In this document: positions 46,501 to 58,500 of the stretch, in pieces | Numbering within the stretch: position 1 is the stretch's first letter | How the letters are laid out: the number at the start of each line of letters is the position of its first letter | Assembly (NCBI GenBank): GCA_030549495.1 | Contig: JAUIRK010001017.1 | Location: 62,001 to 126,000 of the forward strand | DNA: 64,000 nt | Direction: 5' to 3' | Source: Nectonema munidae | Lineage: Eukaryota; Nematomorpha; Nectonematoida; Nectonematidae | Program-made: the position numbers and the translations under genes | The notes under the pieces: generated by a model | The model's database searches: none | Told to the model about the DNA's origin: nothing | Seen by the model: only the letters and a program-made list of their open reading frames with translations

Positions 46501-49500
46501 GAGTTTGAAAAACGAAACTTTAAATGCTCTTGTTTTTTTAAAAAGTTATTTTACTAATAAAACAAAATATTTTTTTCGTAAAATATTTTTAATATTTTTT
46601 AACTTCTCGAAACTTTTCTTGAGTCTCGAGAATCATATATTTTTTTTCTCGTTTCTCGAGAATTAAATTTCATCGAGAAATCAGAAGCTCTAAACACCAC
46701 TTACACATTGACTAACACATTTAAAGAGTGACTTAAATTTTAATTAAACCTTTAACAACCAAAATAATCAGACGACATCTAATGTAAAGCATTGTATTAA
46801 AAAGCATTAATAAACTAGACGATTTTATTTTTGTAAACTTTGGTTGATAACAAATGCTGAGTTTTTTGGTATGATTATTTATTATCCTTCGGATTGCCTT
46901 TTGCGTTTTTTCTGATTTTCCAAATTTCGAAGAAAATTAATTTTTTTAAAACTTATGTGCCTAAGAAAATTATTTATTTTATCCATGGTTATTTCATACA
47001 CAAATTTAATAAGTCATCTTCGACATCAAATCTCTGTTTTTAAATTAATTTTATGGAATAATTTTATTTATGTGTGATAGCAAAAAGTTGGATAAAAATG
47101 ATAAAATATTCGAACTTCTTACGTTCTACAATAAAATGAGTTTTTCTTCAGTTTTACTTCAAAGGTTTTTTCTGCGTTCTAATGGATTCATTGTAAACAT
47201 TTTTTCTTCATAAAAACTCGTCAAATTTCATTTTTAATAGCAATTTTTTCCAAATTTTTTATTGAAGTGGTTTCATCGCTTTCATTAGTAGGAATATGCT
47301 CTAGCGTTTGAAATGGTATGTTTCTGTTCAAATCCAGTTATTGTGTCTTCGTAATTTTTAGATGACATGCCTCCAAACGTCAGTCCACCTCCTTCATATC
47401 GAAGTACAATAGAAGTAGGAGATACGAAAGTCAAAGGTATGCTTTCTTACAAAACGCTAAACTTTTTATTGAACAAAGAATGACATATGTCGCGTACACA
47501 CATATGTGCAAGCATCTTTATAAGGCAATTTTGTTGTATTCTCTCATGAAAAATATGATCATAAAAATATACAACATAGAAGATGTTTCAAAAGCAAATC
47601 GACTTCAACTTATTTGAATAACTCTCTTATTCAGTATTTCTCTCATAAAAAATTTTAGCAAAAATATTCAAAATAAAAAAATAATAAAATCAAATCGAGT
47701 TTAGTAATATAATCAATTTACATTGTATATTCCGAATAACTTCATAACATTTCAACTGCATATTTTTCACAAGCTTTCTTCACAGTTGTGAATTATGTGA
47801 GCATATGCGTAAATAATAATAATAATAATAATATAAGCTCTAGTATACTAAATATAATAATTGATTGCGCTTCCATCTTATATGTGAAATAATTAAAGGC
47901 TTGGTCACTAAAAAAATGGTTATAGTTATCTATATATATCGTTATAGTTTTTGTTATTGTTGCATTGAAAAAAATTTCGTTACTTTTCTTTAATTTTTAA
48001 AAAAAGATGTTTGACACTTTTTAGAAAATTACAAGCAACATTAAAAGTCTAGTTAATTGAACGGCGTTGAAAATATTTGCAATTTAAAAAAAGGACACAA
48101 TCTTCTGAAATGTGTTCAAATAAAAGATTATTATAACAATGAAAAAATCTAAAATATTTAATAGTCTTCTATTCAAATTAAAAAAATTAACAGAAAGTAC
48201 AGATATAAATAAAAACACTTTTTTTTAAATATAACTCTTAAGAAGAAGAAAAAGAAGTTTATTTGAAACAAAACATGAGTAACACAATGATTACAAAATG
48301 TATTAATGATTATAATTTAAGTGAGTGGAATCAAACTTCATCAAAGCTGTTTGAATTTAAAAAAAGAGTAGAAGAATAACTCAAAATATAGAAAAATTAA
48401 AATGTGACACATTAAAATTACCATAACAAAAAGACACATAAGAATAAAAAAATGTATAATAAAAAAGAAAACTGTGCAAACCAAAAGGTTGCATTATTTG
48501 TGTACATGTATAGGTTTAGAAAATGCAGTTATGAATTCAGTTTGAAAATAAGTAAAGATCAAAATTTTGGAGTATGTCAGTTTTCTTGAATTCTATTTTT
48601 TAAGAAAATTTTATAAAGGCAGTGTAATTTATGATATAGAAGAAAAATTTTTATCACAAAATATTATTTCCAGAATTTAGCCTGTAGGAGTCGATTGGAG
48701 AAGCGGCTTCTCCATGATTTTTTCATCAAAGATCGAAAATGTTTATTCCGTTGATATATAAAGATGAATGCTCAAGTGAAATTTTTTGGTAAATAATAAA
48801 AAACGAGAAAAAATTGATGATGATTTTCAGAGGTATAGAAGGGATGTATAAATATATATCAGATTTTATACTCATACGGTTGAAAAAATTTATATAACGA
48901 AAATTTAACGAAATTGGCACATGCGTAATCAGAAGTTTTCCTTAATTTATTATTTATCCTTTTTTTTCCCAACTGTAAAAATAATACACGATAGCGTACG
49001 ATTTATATGTACTAAGTGTATCCTACATCCTTAGCATTGAACTTGTGTTATTTCTTTTCAGAAATTTCTGTCAAATGCGATCTGCCCACGGATAAAATGC
49101 TTGTTTATGTGGAGTTCAGCGAGCCGTTCCATGGGGCGCTCTACACCGAAGGATTCTACCGCGGCAACGAGTGCAAAATGTACGGGGATGGACAGAGCAA
49201 AGTCATTTTCAAGTTCGCACTTGATGGTTGCGGAACGACGATCAAAAAGGAGCAGGTATCTTTGCGCCTTTCTTGAACATTTTTTATAAATTCTAGTCAT
49301 CATTTACATTTTTAAAAGGAATCAAATTTTAACATCCAGAAAATGCAGACAATATACAAAGAAAACAAATAAAAAGATAAAAAAACAGACGACATCCCAG
49401 AAAAAGCAGACGATATAAAACATTTAATATTAAATTGTATTAAAAGCCTTTGCGGACCACTGTGAAGGAAAATTCACTTGAAATGAAAATCATTTTCTTT

Positions 49501-52500
49501 GAATGTAGATAAATTGATCAAAAAATAAAACAAATGATTAGTCTTCCGAATTTCCTTTCTCCAAGAGTTAACATCTAGAAATCGTCTGCCACTGTTAAAA
49601 TAGAGATGGGATGGGCTAAGAATTGCTAATTAACTTAATTTAACTTCTGTGAATGTTCAGATATAATACCCGCCAATTTATAAGACACATGTGAGTTGAA
49701 GCAAAAATTCTTGGAGAAAAAGTATACCTTATTATAAAACACTCAAAAAATTAACTCAAAATATCTGGGTGACAGAATTACAGATATTTCAGACATATCA
49801 CTGAAAAATGGGATGATATGAGAAAATTGACAATGATCTCGTGATTAAGTGATCCTGAAAATGAAATGGCATGAGAAACAATTAATACTTTGCAAAAATA
49901 CAATATAAATATTTTTAAAATTTATGTTCTCGATTATAAGACCCATGATGATTTTAAAGAATAGGAATGTCTTAAAGCCAGGGCTGGGTAGTAAGAGTAA
50001 GGAGTAATGTCTTAAAGCCAGGGCTGGGTAGTAAGAGTAAGGAGTAAGGGAGTAAGATTAAAGAGCAAAGGAGTGTATTTGCTACTCCATTTCTCTGATT
50101 GAATGCATCTTATTTTTACGAACTAACATGATTTGATTTAATGTTGATATTATATTTTTGCCTTTTGATTCACTTAGTATTTTTTTCCAGTTTTAAATAA
50201 TTTTTTTATTTTACGGCAATTTTCTTCAAAAAAGTATACTCGTTTTAGTTGACGCAAAGCAAAAGATTTTGATTAATCTCTATTGAATTTCTTTGGAAAT
50301 TTTAGTTTGCTTTCCTCTATACTCTACACCTATACAGGAACAATAATCCAAAATGGATCATTGAAATTTGATTAGTAATTATGTTTTAATGTAACTTTCA
50401 TTTTTTTTATTCTTAAGAATTTTTTACTCCAAAATATGATTAAGAATAATTTAAATTATAAAGAATATTTTAAGCCTTGCTTAAAGCTGTGCTATAATTA
50501 CGTTATCTAGTAATTTAAGAGATATTTGATGCTGAATTGAATCGAAGACCTTGTAGTATCGAAGTCAAGTATTTAGCTAACCTTCTAAAGAGCCCCTTTG
50601 GTATACCTGTATATTAAAGAAATTAATAGATTATATATTCAACACAACTTTATCGAAAAAGTTTAAAATAGATGAAAAGTTTATTCTGTATGCTATTCAA
50701 ATTTATACGTAACCCATTTAGAAACAATATTTGCAAAGGGAATGCAGACAAACTCTTACTTTCAATGAAATTAAATAGGAATTACTAAAATTGTCTGCTT
50801 TGCTTGGTCTTAAATGAGTTATAATAAAAAATTTGAAAACAAACAGTCACTTTCAAAGTTTAAATTAAGGCACATATGATCATTAAAAATTTTAATTCCC
50901 TATTTTTCAAAATTGATCAAAGGTGTTCTCCTTTATTTTTGCCAGAATCCAATGTTCACGACTGACACGAAGTACACGTTGCGAGGCAACATTCACTACG
51001 GAAACACAATTGTGGTCTTGAGTGGAGCAAATCTTCAGATCCTTGAGGCCAAGGACAAAGCGTACAAGGTCAGTTGCAACATCGGAATGGAAGGCATCAA
51101 AAAGGCTACCAACAAATTTAAAGTTCCGTAAGCTCCATTGTACTTTTTATACCCATTACACATGAATATAAGCAAAGAATTTAGGGCAGATGTTAACACA
51201 CTTCTATCCAAAGTCTCATACAGCCAGTGAAATATTTTCGAAGTGTCTTTACTTAATTTTGTAATGTGAGAGATTAATAAGTTTTGATTTTTGATAATTT
51301 AGTTAAAATCTCACCGTAAGCTAACATTTTGAGAACCGATGTACCACCAGAGTTGCATGAAATGAAAATTGTCTGATTTAAATATATAAAATTCAATTGA
51401 AAAGGAAACAGCCAATTTGTCTTCACTATTCTTGTTAAAGCTCAGCTTTTTGAAAACGAATGATCTCTCCTCTTTTTCAATGAGTTTTATATAAATTAAA
51501 GTAGATGATTTATCTTAAATATATAAAATCTTTGAAGTAAACAGTAACTTTGATAATTTTAATTTTTTGATGTCAGTTGATCCGTCAAAATCGAATAAAA
51601 TTTTTTCTTTTTATGTAGAATTATTGGAACTACTTCAAGATTTTTAGCAATATGTTTTTAATGTAGCATGATTCCTCACTCGAAAAATTCATGCATGAAA
51701 ATAAATAATATAAGATTAGTATTTGATCTAGGTCCTGGTCATGATATAATATATATAGAGATATAGAGAGATGAAAATTCAAGTTGAATGTAGAGAGGAG
51801 CATAGCTGATGATTAACCTCCATTTTTACTTGAAATATAAATGAAGTATTTTACGATTGATACAACTTATACATTATGTTCGACAAATAATTGGAAAAGT
51901 TTAGTAGAGTTTGGACAAGAGGAAAAGTAAAAATTTGGAAAAGAATTTTCAACGTAAAAGTAAAATTAAGTAAAAATATTTCCTTTATTTAAAAAATCTT
52001 AATAATAATCACCTTTTTGAGTTAAAGGAAAATGATTTTCCATTTTTAAACTTTAATCGTGTCTATTTTCATTGAACTCCAATTCCATTTTACTTGGGAA
52101 AGAAATACGTAATTATGATATATTGCGTCTTTTGATTTAATTTTTAATATAGAGTGATTGACTCGCAAAATGTCAAGCCATATGAAGTTTCAATCCCGGA
52201 TATTTGGATGAAAGTTGTTTCCGGCAAAGACCCATATTCTTCTGCCATAGAAACTTTGGAGTTGGGACAACCGGCAAACTTGGTAATCAACCTTGATGAC
52301 ACAACATGTAATTTTTCCTTACACTTCCAAACTTTTTTGCCAAAACTTTTTAAATTACCCTCTTCTTTCTCTTCAAAATCAAAAATTTATCATTTTGAGA
52401 ATCATCACTCACGATTTAGTTTGTAGAACTACATTTAGAAAGATCTTTGAATTTCTAAACTCTTTGAATACCACATTTTGTGCTTTGTTATTCTATAAAT

Positions 52501-55500
52501 CTAGAAAATTTTATTTAAAAATAACAACTACATATATTTAAGTCAATGCAATAACTTTTTATCTTATTCAGAAAAGACTTCCAATAAGGCTGATTAATTA
52601 TTACTATATTAGATAGAAAAGTTTTCTTAAAAAATTAATTGCATGCAAAAGAATATAAAGCATTATTTTTTCTACTCTATTTAATTTCAATGTCTATTTT
52701 TTCTTTTTTCCAATTTCATCTTTGCTTAGATTCACTCTTTCAACGAATTTTTCTTTTAAATAATAATCCTAAATTTGTGTATTCCAAAAGTTTTCAAACA
52801 TTTACATACAGAAATGCTCATTTTTAGGCTCCTATGACTTGTACATCTTTGACTGCTATGCTCATGACGGATTTAACAAGGGAAGGGTGAAGCTTGTGGA
52901 TGAATATGGGTAAGTTTTTATCCAATTATAATTGAGCAAAGAAAACACAAAAATCTCTATATAGGTCAAATAATATAATAGTTAATAATGGAGAAAAGAG
53001 ATATTATTTCCATAAACTAAAGTTAACCCATTTACGGCCAATGTTCCTATTTTGGAACATAAGTAATTTCATCTTCCTCTGCTTTTTTCAATGACTTTGA
53101 ATATAAATCGTCTGCGTTTTTTTAGATATCGTCTGCTTTGCTTGGCCTTAAATGGGTTAAGGCAAAACAAATAGAATTGAATATATAAGTGAATTATAGT
53201 TTTTATATAAGATATCATCCAAAACTTCAAAAGAGTGGGCACGGGAGACAACCCCTCATATTTTATGCCACTATCTTCCAAATCTCAAGATGAAAATGCC
53301 ATGGCAGGTTGGTTGAGATGATGGACTCAGCACGGAAGCCTCTGGGTTCGATTCCCCATTGATACCAATTTGTTCATAGTTTGACATAAGCGGTACATCA
53401 GTGCCTTGTCAATGAAAACACACCCACGGTACCTTTACCTTTACCTAAAGACATCCAATAACCCCTCATCATTTGGTTCTTTATTATAATCAATTACATT
53501 TTACTAACATTTAGGATAGTATTTACTCCATCTATGATTGAATATAATTAAAAAAAAGGGAAGACAACTGTGTAAGCAGGGTTACCAAAGTGTTCGATAT
53601 CAACGGCCAGTTAGAGTTACATGAGATTATTACATAGAGCAGTGGTTCTTAACCTTTAGGATCTGTTTACCCCTAAATATTATGAAAAAAATTTTTATCA
53701 CCCCTATAAAATTCTTTTTGATTCAGCCGTTTAAAGTTAAAAACAAGAAAATTTACATGTTATATTTTATAATACAAACACTTGTTAAAAGAAAGTTTAA
53801 TTGAAACATTTTATTTAAATTAATATAATCTAACAAATTCAGTATAATTTAATTCGAAGGCTAGTATTCTTTGTCAGACAAAAGTTTTTCAAAACATGGT
53901 GTAATGCTCGACAGACAGCATCTCGTGTCTGAATCATTTGCAAGCTTATTACGTGCACTTGTTTTTAAAGACATCATTGCACAAAATCCAGTCTCGCAAC
54001 AATAAGTTCAAGGTGACTGTATCAAAAAAATCATAGCACGTTTGGAAAGAATAGAATAAACGGTTTTTAATTTGGCCCAGAATGATGGAAGTGCTTGCTC
54101 GAAAAATTCGAGTTTTAATTGACTGTCTCTCTTATTTGAAGAAACTCCACTTTGGCAGCAACATCAGAGTCATCAATGCTACTTTCGCTCACTGAAAAAG
54201 GTCTGGTGATCCAAATGTCATTAGAACGGCTATTTAACTTCGGAAAATAGTTTTCAATTGCTTGATTGCAAGCAACATGTGTGAGATTTAAAATGATGTT
54301 TGATTTTAAGGGCAAAATTATTAATTGATTGCATCATACAATCAGGATTAATGAATACATTAAATAGAAATAGTTTTGCAACTGATGGAAAGACGTTCAT
54401 GAGGATACACTTTTTGATACCAAAAGTTTTTCATGACCCCTGTAAAAACTTCAAACGACCCCCAAAGGGGTCACTACCCCCAGGTTAAGAACCACTGACA
54501 TAGAGGTTGAAAGAGGGTTGGTTTTGTTATGGAGAATCAATTAAATTTCTAGGCAGCAAAAAATTGAGATAGTCAAATTTTCATATATTATAGCTCATCA
54601 TCAGGTATGCATAAATAATTTTATATTAAACTTGTCTAGGAGGTGGCGAGGAGAAAGCCATATGGAGGGGTCGACGGGTTAAAATGTTTGAGGACCCCTG
54701 TTGTAAAGATAATTGTGATTTAAAATATTTATTCAATCACGAATTGGTAAAGTATGGCTTGGATTTGCAGTTGATTCTTTTTATAATAAAGTTTAATGCG
54801 TGCTTGATTTTGAAATAATAAAAATGGGGAGACAACTAGGGAAAAGTCATTGTGTTTTTAAGTATATTCATTCAACTACACATTTCTACGATATGCCTGG
54901 ATTTGGCTGTGCTATTAATTTGTTACTTTTTTAAAATTGTTCCGTTTGAAATAATAAAAATGAAAAGACAGCAAGGTCAAAATTATTGTGTTTTTGAAAA
55001 GGGATATTTAGGTTAATGTTTAGGTTGGATAATTTCACTTTTAAAATAAATTTGCTAAAAGAATAAGAGATTTTTAGGCTTATGGTTAGGGTTAGATAAT
55101 GTCATTTTTAAAATATATTTTCATAAAGTGAAACTTTTTTATTTTGTTGAATCCGGTAAATTAGTAAAAACAAAGAAGAGCTTTATTAGCATATACTAAA
55201 TTTTTAATTTATTGCAGGTAATGTCGGAGTCAGTAAAATTTAAATGTTTCAGTGTTTGAAAATATATTTTAAATATGACATTATCTAATCTAACCATATA
55301 GTCATTAACCTACATAATCTCTTATTCTTAACAGAGTTACCTCTATAACATAGAAATATGTCATTTTTGAGTAGCTAACGTTTTTTAAAAAAAATTTGAA
55401 ACTTTAAGAGAAAATTGTATACTTGAAAGTCTTTAATTGTTTATTATCATTATCTCATGGGAGAATAAAAGGAACATGGTGACACCTTTTCATCCTACCA

Positions 55501-58500
55501 GGAAAATTCACCACTAAATGCTGTCACGTATTTAAATATTTCTAAATCAGAAGAAACGAAAAAAGAATATTATTAATGAGACTAACTTTCTTTGTAAATT
55601 CAAAACATTACATTTTAAGTTTTTTACGCTGTGGAGTGTGCAAAAATCTTACCTGAAGTGGAAGATGGGTTAACACTCCCCCTTTGGCCCCCTATACTTA
55701 ATGTAGCCAGAAATTTTTATTTTGGAACGGTCAAATCACCCAAAATTGTTATATTTACCTAGATTATATTTTTAATAGAAAACACGTAGTCCGTTTGAAT
55801 GGAATAACATCAAACAGTTGTCAAATTATTATCAGTGGAATACTACAGGGTTCTGTGATAGGACCATTGTTTTTTTACAATTTTCATCAACGATGTTACT
55901 TTCGACTTGAGTTCATATGTAAAAGTTTTTGCTGATGACATCAAGTTGTTTAACTACTCGGAAAAAAAATTCAAATACATCGTTGCAGAACGATTTATAT
56001 TGTTTATATGAATGGTCTATAAAATGGGACTTGAGCTTCAACTTATCCAAGTGCCAACATCTTCAAATTGGAAAACCAAATTCTGATCAATTCTTTTTAG
56101 GTGGGGTGATTTTGTCTAAAGTTCATGAACAAAATGACTTCGGTTTAATAATCGACTCAAAGCTGAATTTTAATCTCCATGTTTCAAAAGTTGTAAAAAA
56201 GGCATACTCAATGATACATATGTTGAAAAATACTTTTGTAATATCAAACACTGAAATTGCTGTACACCTTTTGAAGTCCTTGGTAAGACTAATTCTTGAA
56301 TACGTAAATGTGATTTATGGGGATAGCTCTGCGAGTAATGTCAAGAAAATTGAAAAAGTTCAAAAAAACTTCACAAAAAGTTTACCTGCTATGAGAAATT
56401 TTGCTTATTCCGAAAGAATGAAAGTTTTAAACTTACCTTCACTTTATTATAGAATAAAGAGAAATGAAATGATTACTATTTTTAACATTGTAAAGAAAAA
56501 TATGATAATAAAAGAAGATGTCCTGCCTGGTTTTTAAACAAGAATTTCTAGATCGCATTGCTTTAAATTTAAAGTTGAAAGTTTCCAGAACAAGTATCGC
56601 TAAACATTTCTAACACAAAGAGCTTTTGAAGATTGGAATTCTTTGCCCAGTGAAGTTGTGAATTCTACTACGTTGAATGAGTTTAAAAACAAACTGAATG
56701 CAGTTTGGCAGTCTAGGAGATTGTATTATTTTGCTTAATTTCAAGATGCAAACCTTACAGGCATTTGCCTCAATTTTGCTTTAATAAATATGTTATGTTA
56801 TATGAAAAAGACCTTAAAATTAAGTAGAATCTGAAAATTTAGGGCGGCAACAACCCAATCTCTCCAACGGACAGATTATGGCTCATCTATACATATGTGT
56901 TTTCACTTTATAAGATGTCCAATACAACAACACTTATTGAATCCACAAATCGTGGAAAAGACGGGCTGCACCAAGAAAAGCAGTCGAGGAATGACACTCT
57001 CATACTCTCCATTCCAAATCTTCAAGTTTCCGGACCAACCCCAAGTCTACTTCGAGTGCCAAACGAAGATCTGCTACTATGACTGCTTCAAAGTATGAAA
57101 TCACAAGTGCACGTGTGATATTTTCTCATGCCCCCTCTCTCTTTGTATCTTTTAGCCCTCGTGTGATCCATATGACAGAGCGTATCGCAAAATTCAGAAA
57201 AGATCTATAAACAGCGACTTAAAAAGCATTTCCACAAACATCAGCCTTTTTGAAGCCATTCGAGTCAAGATGCCGAAAAGATATATCGATAGACTGGAAG
57301 AAGAAACTTCTTTATTGGGTATTTTTCTTTTTTCCAAAATTATAAAAATTTGGGAGCGTATTTTAATTCATTTTTGAGTTTAGTTGATGAAGTACATAAA
57401 AAAGTGAGCCTTAATGGTTGTTAGGGTGTGCTTCGCAGCTTTACAGTTGAAGGTCAGGGGTTCGATCCCCAAGCCTCCTGACTCTTAGAATAAAATCACA
57501 AAATTGTGATTAACCATCTCAAGCTACGGCTGAAAGTGCTTTGATAATCTCCAACCAACCTAAAATAAAAAAGTACTTGTTTCATTGTTATATTTTAATA
57601 ATAATCTGTTAGACAAAATTTATTTAAAAAAATTTGATAATTACATTTTTTCTCAATATTAAAAATCCTATGTTAGTAACACGCTGAATTTAATTACATT
57701 ACAGAGAATTTAAATATTTAGACATATAATCAATTTATTTAGTCACGTAAGTAATTTCTTATTTTTTGAAAAAAAAATTTAATTCTTGCAAAAAGAAAGT
57801 ATATTTTAATAGTTTGCTAGTGTGATCATCAATTATTATATAATGTCAACACTTGTGTTAAATCTATTTTATTCTGGTTTCACCTTAATTCCTTCATCTG
57901 ATTCATAAAATATATATTATATGCATACTAAATTTTTACTGGTTACCAAATAAGCAAGTTAGATAAATTTTTGTTAGTTGATTGATTAGTTTGTTAATTA
58001 GAGAGTAGGCCTAATCAGTAAAGAGAAATTCTTTAATGATATCCTAATTTAACTGCTTATTAATCTGAATTGTTTATATACATATATATATACGTGTGCA
58101 CACGCTTATAAATATTTTTACTTTGATTTAGATGAAAGAGATCAATTATAACATGATAAAACTCTGTCGTAAAAAATCTTGGGAATATTTTTTTCAGTTA
58201 ATTTCAACAGTTTTCCATTTTTATTTTAATAATGTTATCAAATATTCTTCTTTTAAAAATAGAATAAATATAATTGAAATGTAATCATGTTATTCCATTG
58301 TTAGTTGTATTTTGTGGAATTGCAAAAATGTTTCAAATAAAGATCCTGACCAAAAATTTTCAATCAAATGTGTGTGCTCTTCATTTTTTCCAATTTTTGA
58401 GAGATTTTAAGCTAATTTTTTCCATTTTCTCCAATTGCTAAAAATTTTTAGAGAGGGGGTGCGTGAGAGTACTGCAAGAAGTGAAATTTCTTACTTGCGC

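Noticed and set aside
49058-49303. 81-codon minus-strand frame
   Set aside because: It is the shadow of ZP exon 9 on the opposite strand.
53069-53281. 70-codon minus-strand frame
   Set aside because: It spans a TTAA miniature element and simple intron sequence; no domain.
56843-56914. Longer form of exon 13 from the acceptor at 56842
   Set aside because: In frame, but it separates DEY from the GC that follows it in ZP domains; kept only as a possible minor variant.
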